A stretch of DNA of 19,265 nucleotides from Nitrospinota bacterium (GTDB lineage: Bacteria > Nitrospinota > Nitrospinia > UBA9942). The translations under genes were made by a program, and so were the position numbers. Below the pieces are notes generated by a model that ran no database searches, was not told where the DNA came from, and saw only the letters and a program-made list of their open reading frames with translations. Each line of letters starts with the position of its first letter. The stretch's first letter is position 1. Positions 1 through 7,314 of this stretch are shown here, piece by piece. The stretch covers positions 1 through 19,265 of the forward strand of contig JACQEW010000047.1 of the NCBI GenBank assembly GCA_016200365.1. The letters run 5' to 3'.

Positions 1-2
1 CT

Positions 3-410
3 GCTTTTTCCCTGATATTGCCTGAGAACGAAAAGCCGGTAATGTTGGATGATACATGCTATTTTTTAGGCTCTGATAGTCTTTCTGAGGCTATTTTCGT
101 ATGGGCTATTCTTAATAGTCGGCAGGTTCAACAATTACTTAAAGCAATTAGATTTTTAGACGCGAAACGTCCCTATACAAAAGATATTTTAATGCGGATT
201 AGTATAGACAAAATCGCTAAGGATATAAGCTATGACGAAATCACAAATCAAATTAAATTATTGGAAGAGGAAATGTTAGTTGATGCAACCGAAGATAGAT
301 GGAATGTATTTGTTGAAAAGATAGATAAAATAACTTCAGAAGAAGAATATCCTTTATTGTTTGAGATGTCAAAAAATAAAAGACTATCGCAAAACGCGTG
401 TGTTTTATAA
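3..410 (+). CDS. C-terminal part of a probable N6-adenine DNA methyltransferase (restriction-modification type), 5' end outside the window
   Basis: The reading frame is open to the left edge, so this is the 3' end of a longer gene; the TTG at 18 is probably internal. The stop is TAA at 408-410. The visible ~135 residues include KPVMLDDTCYFL, then ILNSRQVQQLLKAI and DAKRPYTKDILMRI. This pattern resembles the C-terminal target-recognition/TaqI-like end of Eco57I-type and related SAM-dependent methylases of restriction-modification systems. The catalytic NPPY motif and the SAM-binding motif would lie upstream and cannot be seen. A short helical tail (about residues 70-125) follows. It sits only 66 bp upstream of rnfD on the same strand, where rnfC would often be expected. 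The family call rests on remembered similarity of the C-terminal motif, so certainty is moderate. Confidence 0.6.
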   Translation, partial: AFSLILPENEKPVMLDDTCYFLGSDSLSEAIFVWAILNSRQVQQLLKAIRFLDAKRPYTKDILMRISIDKIAKDISYDEITNQIKLLEEEMLVDATEDRWNVFVEKIDKITSEEEYPLLFEMSKNKRLSQNACVL

Positions 411-476
411 AAAGGCACAATATTGATAAACCAATCTTCTGCCGCTGACAAGTAAGATTTCGGGAAATTTTTACTT

Positions 477-1475
477 ATGGAAAAAGACAAGAAAACCAGC
501 CTGCTTCTCTTAACCCCGGCGCCGCATATAAGGGCAGAGGAGTCTGTCAGGGAGTTGATGTTCTCGGTTATTATTGCCCTGATTCCCGCTGCCCTTGCCG
601 GCGTATATTTTTTCGGCTTACAAGCTATCTTAACTTTATGTATAGCTGCAACATCGTCAATCCTTTTTGAATTTGCCTACCAGAGAATGACAGGCAGCAA
701 GAATACCGTATCGGATGGAAGCGCTGCGTTGACAGGACTCCTTTTAGGTTTGAATCTTCCGGCAGGTTTTCCCTGGTGGGGGACTATAGCAGGCTCATTT
801 ATAGCAGTAATACTTGTAAAACATCTCTTTGGCGGGCTTGGATTCAATATATTCAATCCTGCCCTCGCGGCAAGGGTTTTTCTCCTTATCTCATGGCCCC
901 TTCAGATGAGCACATTTCCAAAGCCCGCTCCTATATTCAGCGGCATAGATGCGGTAACAGCGGCAACCCCGCTTACTGTCGTTAAAACGCTCCAGCTTTC
1001 TCACGATTTAACCAAATCTGTAGAAAGCGTTACTGAAATAAACTGGTTCGATTTGCTTATAGGGAATCGAGGCGGGTCAATCGGAGAGGTATCAACCATC
1101 GCACTCCTGATAGGCGGAATTTATCTTATCTACAAAAAAACTATTGTCTGGCATACACCTGTATCTTTTATACTTACAACAACGATTTTCAGCACAATCT
1201 TTTATTTGATTAACCCTAAGATGGCTGCAAACCCTGTATTTCATCTGTTAAACGGCGGGCTATTTTTGGGCGCCTTTTTCATGTCCACTGATTATGTAAC
1301 ATCCCCTATAACAAAGAGGGGGATGCTTATATTCGGCGCAGGCTGCGGATTTCTTACAGCACTAATAAGACAATACGGCTCTTATCCCGAAGGGGTCTCC
1401 TTTGCCATACTATTAATGAATATGACCGTGCCGTTGCTCGATAAATATCTAAGACCGAGAAAATTTGGGGGATAA
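477..1475 (+). CDS. rnfD: Rnf electron transport complex subunit D (RnfD)
   Basis: RnfD is an integral membrane subunit of the Rnf complex (ferredoxin:NAD+ oxidoreductase, an ion pump) and carries a covalently bound FMN. The 332-residue length fits the family. The N-terminus has the typical LLTPAPHIRAEESVRELM segment (about 11-28), followed by many hydrophobic helices. The segment around 158-166 reads DAVTAATPL. This matches the flavinylation motif of RnfD/NqrB (S/T-G/A-A-T), making T164 the expected FMN-phosphoester residue. GLGFNIFNPALAAR (121-133) is also characteristic. The ATG at 477 has only a weak purine-rich CGGGA upstream (461-465). It is the first rnf gene visible and heads rnfD-G-E-A; no rnfC precedes it. 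The reading frame immediately upstream is closed by TAA at 453-455. Confidence 0.95.
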   Translation: MEKDKKTSLLLLTPAPHIRAEESVRELMFSVIIALIPAALAGVYFFGLQAILTLCIAATSSILFEFAYQRMTGSKNTVSDGSAALTGLLLGLNLPAGFPWWGTIAGSFIAVILVKHLFGGLGFNIFNPALAARVFLLISWPLQMSTFPKPAPIFSGIDAVTAATPLTVVKTLQLSHDLTKSVESVTEINWFDLLIGNRGGSIGEVSTIALLIGGIYLIYKKTIVWHTPVSFILTTTIFSTIFYLINPKMAANPVFHLLNGGLFLGAFFMSTDYVTSPITKRGMLIFGAGCGFLTALIRQYGSYPEGVSFAILLMNMTVPLLDKYLRPRKFGG

Positions 1476-1480
1476 ATAAA

Positions 1481-1565
1481 GTCACCAGAACACCAGAGCA
1501 CCTGCCACCAGTTTTAAAATATGCTTCTTATAACTGGTGCTCTGGTGCACTGGTGACTGGTGCTC
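1481..1565. repeat. Imperfect palindrome, CACCAGAG-word family, between rnfD and rnfG
   Basis: The left arm (about 1481-1512) is a run of CACCAG words; the right arm (about 1533-1565) is a run of CTGGTG words. They are imperfect reverse complements separated by a ~20 bp AT-rich loop. The same family recurs at 13198, 13974, 14991 and 15158. The right arm runs almost into the start of rnfG. Confidence 0.9.
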
Positions 1566-1573
1566 TTATAATT

Positions 1574-2137
1574 ATGCGTGAAATTATAAAGATGGGCATA
1601 ATTCTCATGGCTGTGTGTATCGTATCCGCAGGTGCATTGTCAGCAGTCTATAATGTTACAAAAATCAAGATAGATGAAAATGTCAGGCTATCCGATATAA
1701 AAAAGAGGCAGGAGGTTCTTCCATCCGCTGTAAATTTTATCGAGAAGGAGATTAAAGGCAAAAAACTGTGGACTGGAATAGATAAAGACGGAAAAGAGGT
1801 TGGTGTTGTAATAAAAGTATCGCCCCGGGGCTACGCCAGTCCTATAAATACTACAATTGGCATAGGAAGTGATGATAGCGTATCCTCTGTTGCAATTACT
1901 AAACTTGACCAAACAGAGACGCCGGGGCTTGGAGTAAAGGTAACCCAGAACTCTTTCAAAGACCAGTTTAAAGGCAAAAAGGGGGAAGAGCTTAAACTAA
2001 AAAAAGACGGCGGCACAATAGACGCCATCACTGCAGCAACCATCTCATCGAGGGCAGTGGCTAATGGGATTAAAGAGGGATGGGAGTGGTATATGGAAGC
2101 CAGAAGTCAGAAGTCAGAAGTCAGAAGTCAGAAATAA
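1574..2137 (+). CDS. rnfG: Rnf electron transport complex subunit G (RnfG), periplasmic flavoprotein
   Basis: RnfG has one N-terminal membrane anchor and an extracytoplasmic FMN-binding domain that carries covalent FMN within the Rnf chain. The ATG at 1574 gives 187 aa starting MREIIKMGIILMAVCIVSAG, a membrane anchor. An in-frame GTG at 1553 would add seven residues, but these are encoded by the palindrome arm, so the ATG is preferred. No clear ribosome binding site is seen for either. Near the C-terminus, DAITAATISSRAV holds the flavinylation motif (T156 from the chosen start). TETPGLG (about 114-120) is also typical of the family. The last ~12 residues (EARSQKSEVRSQK) are encoded by a tandem CAGAAGT repeat and are not part of the usual domain. 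The gene lies between rnfD and rnfE in the standard D-G-E-A order. Confidence 0.92.
   Translation: MREIIKMGIILMAVCIVSAGALSAVYNVTKIKIDENVRLSDIKKRQEVLPSAVNFIEKEIKGKKLWTGIDKDGKEVGVVIKVSPRGYASPINTTIGIGSDDSVSSVAITKLDQTETPGLGVKVTQNSFKDQFKGKKGEELKLKKDGGTIDAITAATISSRAVANGIKEGWEWYMEARSQKSEVRSQK
2101..2135 (+). repeat. Five tandem copies of the 7-mer CAGAAGT at the rnfG 3' end
   Basis: Units start at 2101, 2108, 2115, 2122 and 2129. Four are exact and the last is CAGAAAT, which contributes the T of the rnfG stop codon. No reverse-complement arm follows, so this looks like half of the palindromic element seen at 17414-17508. Only 9 bp separate it from the rnfE ATG. Confidence 0.92.
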
Positions 2138-2144
2138 AAAAAGT

Positions 2145-2753
2145 ATGGATAAGTTAAAGATATTTACAAATGGATTACTCAGGGAGAACCCTGTTCTTGT
2201 CCTTATAATTGGGCTATGTCCTGTCCTCGCTACTGGAAGCTCCATGAACGACGGATTTGGAATGGGGGTTGCCACTACCTTTGTCCTTGTATCATCAAAT
2301 CTTTTTATATCTGTTTTAAGAAATTATATTCCAGACTCTTTAAGGCTCCCTATTTTTATAGTCATAATCTCCACATTTGTAACAATTGTTGATTATGTGA
2401 TGCATGCATACATGGTTGAGCTGTATGCATCGCTTGGAATATTTATACCGCTTATTGTAGTAAACTGTATTATCCTCGGCAGGGCTGAGGCGTTTGCATA
2501 TAAAAATAGTGTTAAATCTTCTCTCATTGATGGAATCGGCATGGGTGCAGGATTTACCCTTGCAATAACCGCCCTCGGCGCTATTAGAGAATTAATAGGA
2601 AACGGGACACTGACATTTTTTAACAGGGAGCTTTTAAATCTATCGAGTTCTTTAAGCTTCCAACCCGCACTTGTTTTTATAATGCCGCCCGGTGCATTTA
2701 TTGTGATAGGGTTTATGATTGCAGGGGTTAGATGGATACTGAAGAGGAGTTAG
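2145..2753 (+). CDS. rnfE: Rnf electron transport complex subunit E (RnfE)
   Basis: RnfE is a six-helix membrane subunit of Rnf, paralogous to RnfA, and together the pair holds a [2Fe-2S] cluster within the membrane. The ATG at 2145 gives 202 aa starting MDKLKIFTNGLLRENPVLV, the usual family start. Longer in-frame starts upstream (2064) would read through the repeat and the rnfG end and are rejected. GLCPVLA (C25) and VVNCIILGRAEAFA (C108) carry the two half-helix cysteines expected to ligate iron with their RnfA counterparts. IDGIGMGAGFTLA and GAIRELIGNG are further family signatures. The start is 7 bp after the rnfG stop, in AT-rich sequence with no good Shine-Dalgarno, so translation may be coupled. 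Confidence 0.95.
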   Translation: MDKLKIFTNGLLRENPVLVLIIGLCPVLATGSSMNDGFGMGVATTFVLVSSNLFISVLRNYIPDSLRLPIFIVIISTFVTIVDYVMHAYMVELYASLGIFIPLIVVNCIILGRAEAFAYKNSVKSSLIDGIGMGAGFTLAITALGAIRELIGNGTLTFFNRELLNLSSSLSFQPALVFIMPPGAFIVIGFMIAGVRWILKRS

Positions 2754-2760
2754 CGTATAT

Positions 2761-3354
2761 ATGATAGATAATCAGATGACATGGTATATGATAGTTTTGA
2801 GCGCGTTATTGGTAAACAATATCGTGCTGATAAGGTTTCTTGCATTATGCTCCTTTTTCGGCGTATCGAACAGGATTGAGATCTCCTTGAGTATGGGGAT
2901 GGCTGTTATCTTTGTTATGACGCTGGCTTCAGCAGCAGCATGGATTATATGGTATTTTTTCCTCATACCTTTAAATATAGAGTTTTTGAGAACCGCATCT
3001 TTTATCCTTGTAATTGCAACCCTTGTCCAATTAGTAGAGATGTATATAAAAAAGACAGCGCCTGCACTCTATAATGCCCTCGGTATATACCTCCCGCTGA
3101 TAACAACAAACTGTGCAGTCTTAGGTATTGCAATCCTCATTATAGATTACAGGCTTGGATTTTTAAACTCCCTTATTTATACGATAAGTGTGGCAGCAGG
3201 ATATACCCTCTCAATTATTCTTTTTGCAGGGATAAGGGAGAGGATAGAGATGGCGCCGATACCCGATATTTTAAAGGGGTCTCCAATTATATTTATCACG
3301 GCAGGGATAATGTCCCTGGCGTTTCTCGGCTTCGCCCATCTCTTCGGCTTGTAA
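2761..3354 (+). CDS. rnfA: Rnf electron transport complex subunit A (RnfA)
   Basis: RnfA is the inverted-topology partner of RnfE in the membrane core of Rnf. The protein has 197 aa and is almost entirely transmembrane. The family pattern is clear: VNNIVLIRFLALCSFFGVS (C30), MGMAVIFVMTLAS, and YLPLITTNCAVLG (C118). The two cysteines match the [2Fe-2S] ligands shared with RnfE. AGIRERIEMAPIPDILKG near the C-terminus is typical. The ATG lies 7 bp after the rnfE stop, with GAGGAG inside the rnfE end acting as a possible binding site. In many operons rnfB follows here; in this window a palindrome and then an opposite-strand gene follow instead. Confidence 0.95.
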   Translation: MIDNQMTWYMIVLSALLVNNIVLIRFLALCSFFGVSNRIEISLSMGMAVIFVMTLASAAAWIIWYFFLIPLNIEFLRTASFILVIATLVQLVEMYIKKTAPALYNALGIYLPLITTNCAVLGIAILIIDYRLGFLNSLIYTISVAAGYTLSIILFAGIRERIEMAPIPDILKGSPIIFITAGIMSLAFLGFAHLFGL

Positions 3355-3360
3355 TTATTC

Positions 3361-3534
3361 ACCACAGATATTCACGGAAAAACACGGAACAAAGACTTAA
3401 TTTTAGACAGGATATACAGGATAAAACAGGATAAAAAATATTCAAAAAATAATCCTGTTAATCCTGTTAATCCTGTCTAATTTTTTATAATTTCCTTTTT
3501 TTTCTGCTCCGTGATTTTCCGTGTCTTTCGTGGT
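3361..3534. repeat. Nested double palindrome downstream of rnfA
   Basis: Two palindromes are stacked. The outer arms are 3361-3390 (ACCACAGATATTCACGGAAA...) and 3505-3534 (...TTTCGTGGT). The inner arms are 3403-3434 (ACAGGATA words) and 3450-3480 (three near-exact AATCCTGTT units). The element fills the 198 bp gap between the convergent rnfA and DUF481 genes. It could act as a transcript end, but there is no clean U-tract after a compact stem. Confidence 0.9.
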
Positions 3535-3552
3535 AAATTATTACTAATTATT

Positions 3553-4335
3553 TTAGAAGAAATTATAACCGACACCGGCAAACAGCCTCGTATCCATTTC
3601 CTTAATATTCCTTTCAACAGGCGACCCGTCGTAATCCAATATCAAGTGCAGTATTACAGCCAGATTTTTATATATACTCTCGATAAGCTTAAATTCTCCC
3701 CTTATACGATAATTGCCCGCCCCGGAAAGAGCAGGGAGGTATTCGTCTTTTGTTACAAAACGGGCTGTTTTTGAAAGCCTGTAGGTATAATTTATCCCTA
3801 TCCTTCCTTCATGGTAATAGTCATCCTTTCCCGCTACATTGAAGTCCTCACCCTGCAGACCGAGCCCTGCCTCGAGAGATAATTCTTCGTAAGGGTTTTT
3901 GATCAGCCTGTATCCGTAACCTATTCCTATCGAGGAGCGGAGATTGAGCTTTTCAAAATCATCGTGTTTCAGAGCGCCGAGTATATAGGCATAATTGTGA
4001 AGATTAAAATTGTGCGCCCCCGTAAGCCTTCCCTCCGATACCTTGGTATTAAGCACCTGGGATTTTTCGCCATAATAGAGATTCCCCTCAAATCCGATAC
4101 TGTTGCCTGACGATTCATAAAAGAGCTCTGCGCCTGTAAACAGGGATAATGCCTCCGAATTCCCTGTAGTGGATGTAAGACTGAGCTCCAGAAGCGCCAG
4201 TTTTTTTTCTCCCGATACAGAAGTTGAATCAACATCTTCGAACTCGTCATTAGATTCGGCAGGAAATGCAGACGGCAGGAAAAAGCAGAAAGAAAAAAGC
4301 AGCACACTAAAAAACCTGAGACTCTCTTTTAGCAT
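3553..4335 (-). CDS. DUF481 (YdiY-like) outer-membrane beta-barrel protein
   Basis: The 260 aa protein starts with a signal peptide (charged MLKESLR, hydrophobic core to about residue 25, cleavage near AFPAES). The rest is alternating beta-strand sequence rich in aromatic and Gly residues and ends in ...GVGYNFF, the C-terminal aromatic signature of BAM-inserted outer-membrane barrels. The segment ELSLTSTTGNSEALS, followed by repeated strand pairs, is the DUF481 pattern ('T-x-G-N-S/T-E'). The function of the family is unknown; a porin-like or structural role is inference. The ATG is preceded by AGGAGG at good spacing. The gene is convergent with rnfA and divergent from the cytochrome operon, so it is probably monocistronic. 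Confidence 0.85.
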   Translation of the reverse strand: MLKESLRFFSVLLFSFCFFLPSAFPAESNDEFEDVDSTSVSGEKKLALLELSLTSTTGNSEALSLFTGAELFYESSGNSIGFEGNLYYGEKSQVLNTKVSEGRLTGAHNFNLHNYAYILGALKHDDFEKLNLRSSIGIGYGYRLIKNPYEELSLEAGLGLQGEDFNVAGKDDYYHEGRIGINYTYRLSKTARFVTKDEYLPALSGAGNYRIRGEFKLIESIYKNLAVILHLILDYDGSPVERNIKEMDTRLFAGVGYNFF

Positions 4336-4368
4336 TTATTTCCCTCCTAATTTTTTTAATTATTTGAT

Positions 4369-4517
4369 ACTGAAAAATGACTTTTTTGAACGACTTTTTA
4401 TTTTTTCTTTTGTTCCAACCCCCCCTCAATCCCCCCTTTTTTAAAGGGGGGAGGAAGGGGGGTTAAAATAGAGCAAAAGGAAAAATAACGGAAGTGAAAA
4501 AAAGGTCATTTTTCAGT
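4369..4517. repeat. Long three-zone palindrome in the 310 bp gap between DUF481 and the cytochrome operon
   Basis: The outer arms ACTGAAAAATGACTTTTTT (4369-4387) and its complement (4497-4517, one inserted base) enclose T-rich/A-rich middle arms. At the centre is CCCCCCTTTTTTAAAGGGGGG (about 4433-4451) with flanking C-runs and G-runs. The whole ~149 bp folds back on itself. It lies between divergently transcribed genes, so it is not a terminator. The rest of the gap (4518-4645) holds the cytochrome promoter. Confidence 0.9.
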
Positions 4518-4588
4518 GTGAACTAATTATCTAAAACCGCACCTTATAAGTCAAGAAAAAATTTTTTGGAGCTTCATCTCAATTTTTT

Positions 4589-4617
4589 TTGACATTTTAA
4601 TATTTCTGGTGCATATT
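4589..4617 (+). promoter_or_regulatory. Probable sigma-70 type promoter of the cytochrome bc operon
   Basis: A perfect -35 box TTGACA (4589-4594) is followed after 17 bp by CATATT (4612-4617); TATTAT at 4614 is an alternative -10 with a 19 bp spacer. The predicted start, near 4624, leaves a ~20 nt leader containing AAGGAGA before the cytochrome start codon. Confidence 0.6.
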
Positions 4618-4645
4618 ATTACATCATTAATTAAGGAGACTTGAT

Positions 4646-5788
4646 TTGAAGCTCAAGGCATTAATCTTTTTAATAATCATCATTCTTATTTCGGTAAACA
4701 CCTCTGTTTACAGTCAGGATAAGGAAGTTAAGCTTAAAGATAATGAATATAATGCCAGCGAGAGCTGTGCCGAATGCCATCTGGATATCTATAATAAGTG
4801 GAAAGACTCTGTTCATGCCATGTCTGTAGACGACCCTATTTTTTATACATCCTATATCGAGGCGTATACAATCAGCTCAGGACAGGCAAAAACCCTCTGC
4901 CTCAAATGCCATGCCCCGACCGTGCTGGTAACAAAAGATTATGAATTAAAAAATAGGCTTTCCCGCGAGGGTGTGAGCTGTGATTTCTGTCATACATTAA
5001 AGGGGGTAAAGCTGAATGACAGGAGAGACCCTTTTATGAGAGACATCAGCCCCGTCAAAAGGGGACCTTTAGATGCTGTAAAAGTAGAGGGACATAAAAT
5101 CGAGTATTCAAAGCTCCATCTCAGCTCGGAGCTTTGCGCTGCATGCCATGAGTATGTATCTGATAACGGTTTAAGTATAATGGGGACATATTCCGAATGG
5201 AAGGCAAGCTCCTACGCAGCAGAGGGTAAACAGTGCCAGAATTGCCACATGCCGAGGATCGAGGGTGAAATTTCAAAGACTTCAAATCAGAAAAGGATTA
5301 TCAATGACCATAATCTCCAGGGCGGGCATTATATCGTACAGTTAAAAAAGACACAGCTCGTAAAAATAAAAGAGATAAAAAGATTGAAGGACGGGGTATC
5401 GGTATCTGTCAGCGTTGAAAATGCAGGCTCCGGACACATGGTTCCCACAGGTATACCTACACGAAAATTGATACTGAATTGCGAGGTAAGGACTGTCAAA
5501 AATAAAGTTTTTAACGATAAAAGAGTGTTTGAAAAAATTATAGCAGGAAAAAATGGAGAAGAGATGGTGAAGGACAGCGAGATAATGCTCGGCATGGGGG
5601 CTGCTATAGCCAAGGATAATCGTATTGGACCGAAGGAGGTAAGGGTTGAGGAGTTTATCTTCGGTATCCCGGGTAATACGGATATTTCCGTATCCGCATG
5701 GGTTGATTATCTATACAAACCGCTTCTCCTGCACGAGACCGAGATGAAGATAGAAATGAACAGGGACGAGAAGACTGTAAGCAGATAA
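4646..5788 (+). CDS. Periplasmic pentaheme cytochrome c (cytochrome c554-like)
   Basis: The 380 aa protein has a signal peptide (KLKALIFLIIIILISVN, cleavage near VYSQ) and five CxxCH heme c sites: CAECH (41-45), CLKCH (85-89), CDFCH (112-116), CAACH (164-168) and CQNCH (197-201). After about residue 230 there is a heme-free, beta-rich C-terminal domain. The N-terminal pattern SCAECHLDIYNKWKDSVHAMS resembles the cytochrome c554/multiheme family. The start is TTG, chosen because AAGGAGA (4633-4639) lies 6 nt upstream and the signal peptide begins right there. It is the first gene of a cluster with Rieske and cytochrome b genes. It is therefore likely to take the place of cytochrome c1 or f as the electron acceptor; this is inference from neighbourhood. 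Confidence 0.88.
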   Translation: MKLKALIFLIIIILISVNTSVYSQDKEVKLKDNEYNASESCAECHLDIYNKWKDSVHAMSVDDPIFYTSYIEAYTISSGQAKTLCLKCHAPTVLVTKDYELKNRLSREGVSCDFCHTLKGVKLNDRRDPFMRDISPVKRGPLDAVKVEGHKIEYSKLHLSSELCAACHEYVSDNGLSIMGTYSEWKASSYAAEGKQCQNCHMPRIEGEISKTSNQKRIINDHNLQGGHYIVQLKKTQLVKIKEIKRLKDGVSVSVSVENAGSGHMVPTGIPTRKLILNCEVRTVKNKVFNDKRVFEKIIAGKNGEEMVKDSEIMLGMGAAIAKDNRIGPKEVRVEEFIFGIPGNTDISVSAWVDYLYKPLLLHETEMKIEMNRDEKTVSR

Positions 5789-5800
5789 ATAATTTGAGAT

Positions 5801-5972
5801 GCCACAAAGACACGAAGACGCAAAGAAATAAATTTCTAATTTCTACGACCCACTTTAGTGGGTGCCCCGAATTTCCAATTAAGGAATTGGACATTTATTG
5901 GAAATTTGAAATTCGGGGAACCCACGAAAGTGGGTCGTGGTAATTTTCTCTGTGCCTTTGTGTCTTGGTGGC
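5801..5972. repeat. Three-layer nested palindrome between cytochrome c and Rieske genes
   Basis: The outer arms are GCCACAAAGACACGAAGACG (from 5801; 8 bp words CACAAAGA/CACGAAGA/CGCAAAGA) and the complementary CTTTGTGTCTTGGTGGC ending at 5972. The inner arms (about 5844-5880 and 5898-5942) share GACCCAC, GGGTG and CCCCGAATTTCCAAT with their complements. The piece CCCACTTTAGTGGG (5849-5862) is itself a small palindrome. It fills the 199 bp gap inside what looks like one operon. Confidence 0.9.
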
Positions 5973-5987
5973 TAAAGATTTCCATAC

Positions 5988-6458
5988 ATGAACAGAATTT
6001 CAGAGGATATAATAAAAGAGGAAATCTCAGGCGGCAGCAGAAGGTCATTTTTAAATATCTCCATTCTTATTTCCTCGGCGGTTGTTTTAGGCGGGATTAT
6101 TTATCCTGTGCTTAAGTTTTTATTTCCTACAGCGACTACAGTAGGTATGGGAGAAATAGAGACCTTCTCTATGTCTATAAATGAGATTCCTGTCGGCTCT
6201 GCAAAGATTGTGAGATATAAAAATAGACCGGCAATAGTTATAAGGCTTAAAGAACAGGAGATTTATGCCCTTTCAGCAATCTGCACACATCTTGGGTGTA
6301 TTGTAAAGTGGCAGGAAGATAAGAAGGAGCTGTTTTGTCCCTGTCATGCTGGCAGATTTGATTTATATGGGAATGTCCTTGGAGGACCTCCACCAAAACC
6401 GCTATCTGTATATAAGGCAGTTGTGGAAGAGGACAGGATATTGATAAAAGAGGTATAA
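5988..6458 (+). CDS. Rieske iron-sulfur protein of a cytochrome bc/b6f-type complex
   Basis: This subunit takes one electron from quinol at the outer site and passes it to a c-type cytochrome. In 156 aa, a Tat-like twin-arginine stretch GGSRRSFLNIS (R18, R19) precedes one membrane anchor (about 24-46). The Rieske fold carries CTHLGC (C99, H101, C104) and CPCHAGRFD (C117, C119, H120), the full set of [2Fe-2S] ligands plus the disulfide pair. GGPPPKPL (132-139) is the usual proline loop. The length suits bacterial bc Rieske proteins. The ATG at 5988 has no clear ribosome binding site, because the palindrome arm ends 15 bp upstream; the start is supported by the anchor and twin-arginine positions. 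Confidence 0.93.
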   Translation: MNRISEDIIKEEISGGSRRSFLNISILISSAVVLGGIIYPVLKFLFPTATTVGMGEIETFSMSINEIPVGSAKIVRYKNRPAIVIRLKEQEIYALSAICTHLGCIVKWQEDKKELFCPCHAGRFDLYGNVLGGPPPKPLSVYKAVVEEDRILIKEV

Positions 6459-6483
6459 AAACAAATTTTATAATTTTCTATAT

Positions 6484-7179
6484 ATGAACGAGTTGAGATT
6501 AGGACCGATACTGATTCGCAACAGGCTTTTGATAGCCCTGTATAATTTTGTAGAAAGCCGTCTCGGAATTAAGGAGATATTCGATTTAGAGATATTTTAT
6601 AAGCTGGCACCGTCGCACCTCGGAATATTTTCGTGCTTCGGCGGCATAACATTTTTTCTGTTCATCCTTCAGATTATAACCGGGACGCTGCTGCTCGTAT
6701 ATTATGTCCCTACGACAGCCCATGCTTACGACAGTGTGGTTCATATTACTAACAATATCCCATTCGGATGGCTCATCAGGGGCTTTCATCACTGGGGGGC
6801 GAATCTTATGATAATCACTGTCTTTATACACATGGGGAAGATATATTTTCATGGCATATACAAAAATCCCAGAGAGTTAAACTGGATAACAGGCATGGTT
6901 CTCCTTATGACTACACTTTCTTTCTCTTTTACAGGCTACCTGCTCCCGTGGACACAGTTATCCTACTGGGCAACTGTGGTAGGAACGGAAATACCCTCTG
7001 CTGTGCCGGTTATAGGCGATTATATAAAATTCCTCTTGAGGGGCGGCACGGATATATCGCAGGTAACGTTGACCCGATTTTTTGCCGTCCATATCATGGT
7101 ATTGCCGGCAGCAATTGTTATATTCATAGGGATGCATATTTTAATGATAAGGAGACAGGGAATTTCGGGTCCACTATAA
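6484..7179 (+). CDS. Cytochrome b, N-terminal (b6-type) subunit
   Basis: This four-helix membrane subunit binds the two b hemes and is the core of the quinol-oxidising complex. In 231 aa, heme ligands are expected at H102 and H116 (FHHWGANLMIITVFIHMGK) and at H203 and H218 (FFAVHIMV...IFIGMHIL). The 15-residue step between the last two is the b6f-type spacing rather than the mitochondrial 14. C51 in IFSCFGGITFF aligns with the cysteine of chloroplast b6 (C35) that attaches heme ci; in both the distance to the first heme histidine is 51. GYLLPW (151-156) is conserved. The gene is split from its C-terminal half, as in b6f complexes, and the gap holds a palindrome. It starts 25 bp after the Rieske gene. 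Confidence 0.93.
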   Translation: MNELRLGPILIRNRLLIALYNFVESRLGIKEIFDLEIFYKLAPSHLGIFSCFGGITFFLFILQIITGTLLLVYYVPTTAHAYDSVVHITNNIPFGWLIRGFHHWGANLMIITVFIHMGKIYFHGIYKNPRELNWITGMVLLMTTLSFSFTGYLLPWTQLSYWATVVGTEIPSAVPVIGDYIKFLLRGGTDISQVTLTRFFAVHIMVLPAAIVIFIGMHILMIRRQGISGPL

Positions 7180-7188
7180 AATATGGAT

Positions 7189-7306
7189 TGAACACGAATG
7201 GCACGAATGTATTAGAAACCAGAAGCAAGAAGCAAGAAAAAATCTTATATCTTGCATCTTGCTTCCTGCATCTTGCATCTTGTTTATTTCGTGAAATTCG
7301 TGTTTT
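7189..7306. repeat. Nested palindrome between the two cytochrome b halves
   Basis: The outer arms are TGAACACGAATGGCACGAAT (7189-7208) and ATTTCGTGAAATTCGTGTT (about 7286-7302). The inner arms are GAAGCAA words (7217-7240) against CTTGCAT/CTTGCTT words (7250-7282). Two word families are combined in one hairpin. It separates two subunits that must be made in equal amounts. Confidence 0.9.
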
Positions 7307-7314
7307 AAATATTT

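Noticed and set aside
411..476. Remnant of rnfC between the methylase and rnfD
   Set aside because: The 66 bp give only short peptides (such as INQSSAADK before a stop) without any RnfC motif; too short to call.
3511..3774. Plus-strand reading frame opposite the DUF481 gene
   Set aside because: It overlaps a palindrome and the antisense of a convincing outer-membrane protein gene, and has no recognisable motif.
4433..4464. G-quadruplex formation by the G-runs
   Set aside because: There are only two long G-runs with a short one between on the plus strand, and the adjacent C-runs would pair with them as a hairpin, which is the simpler structure.
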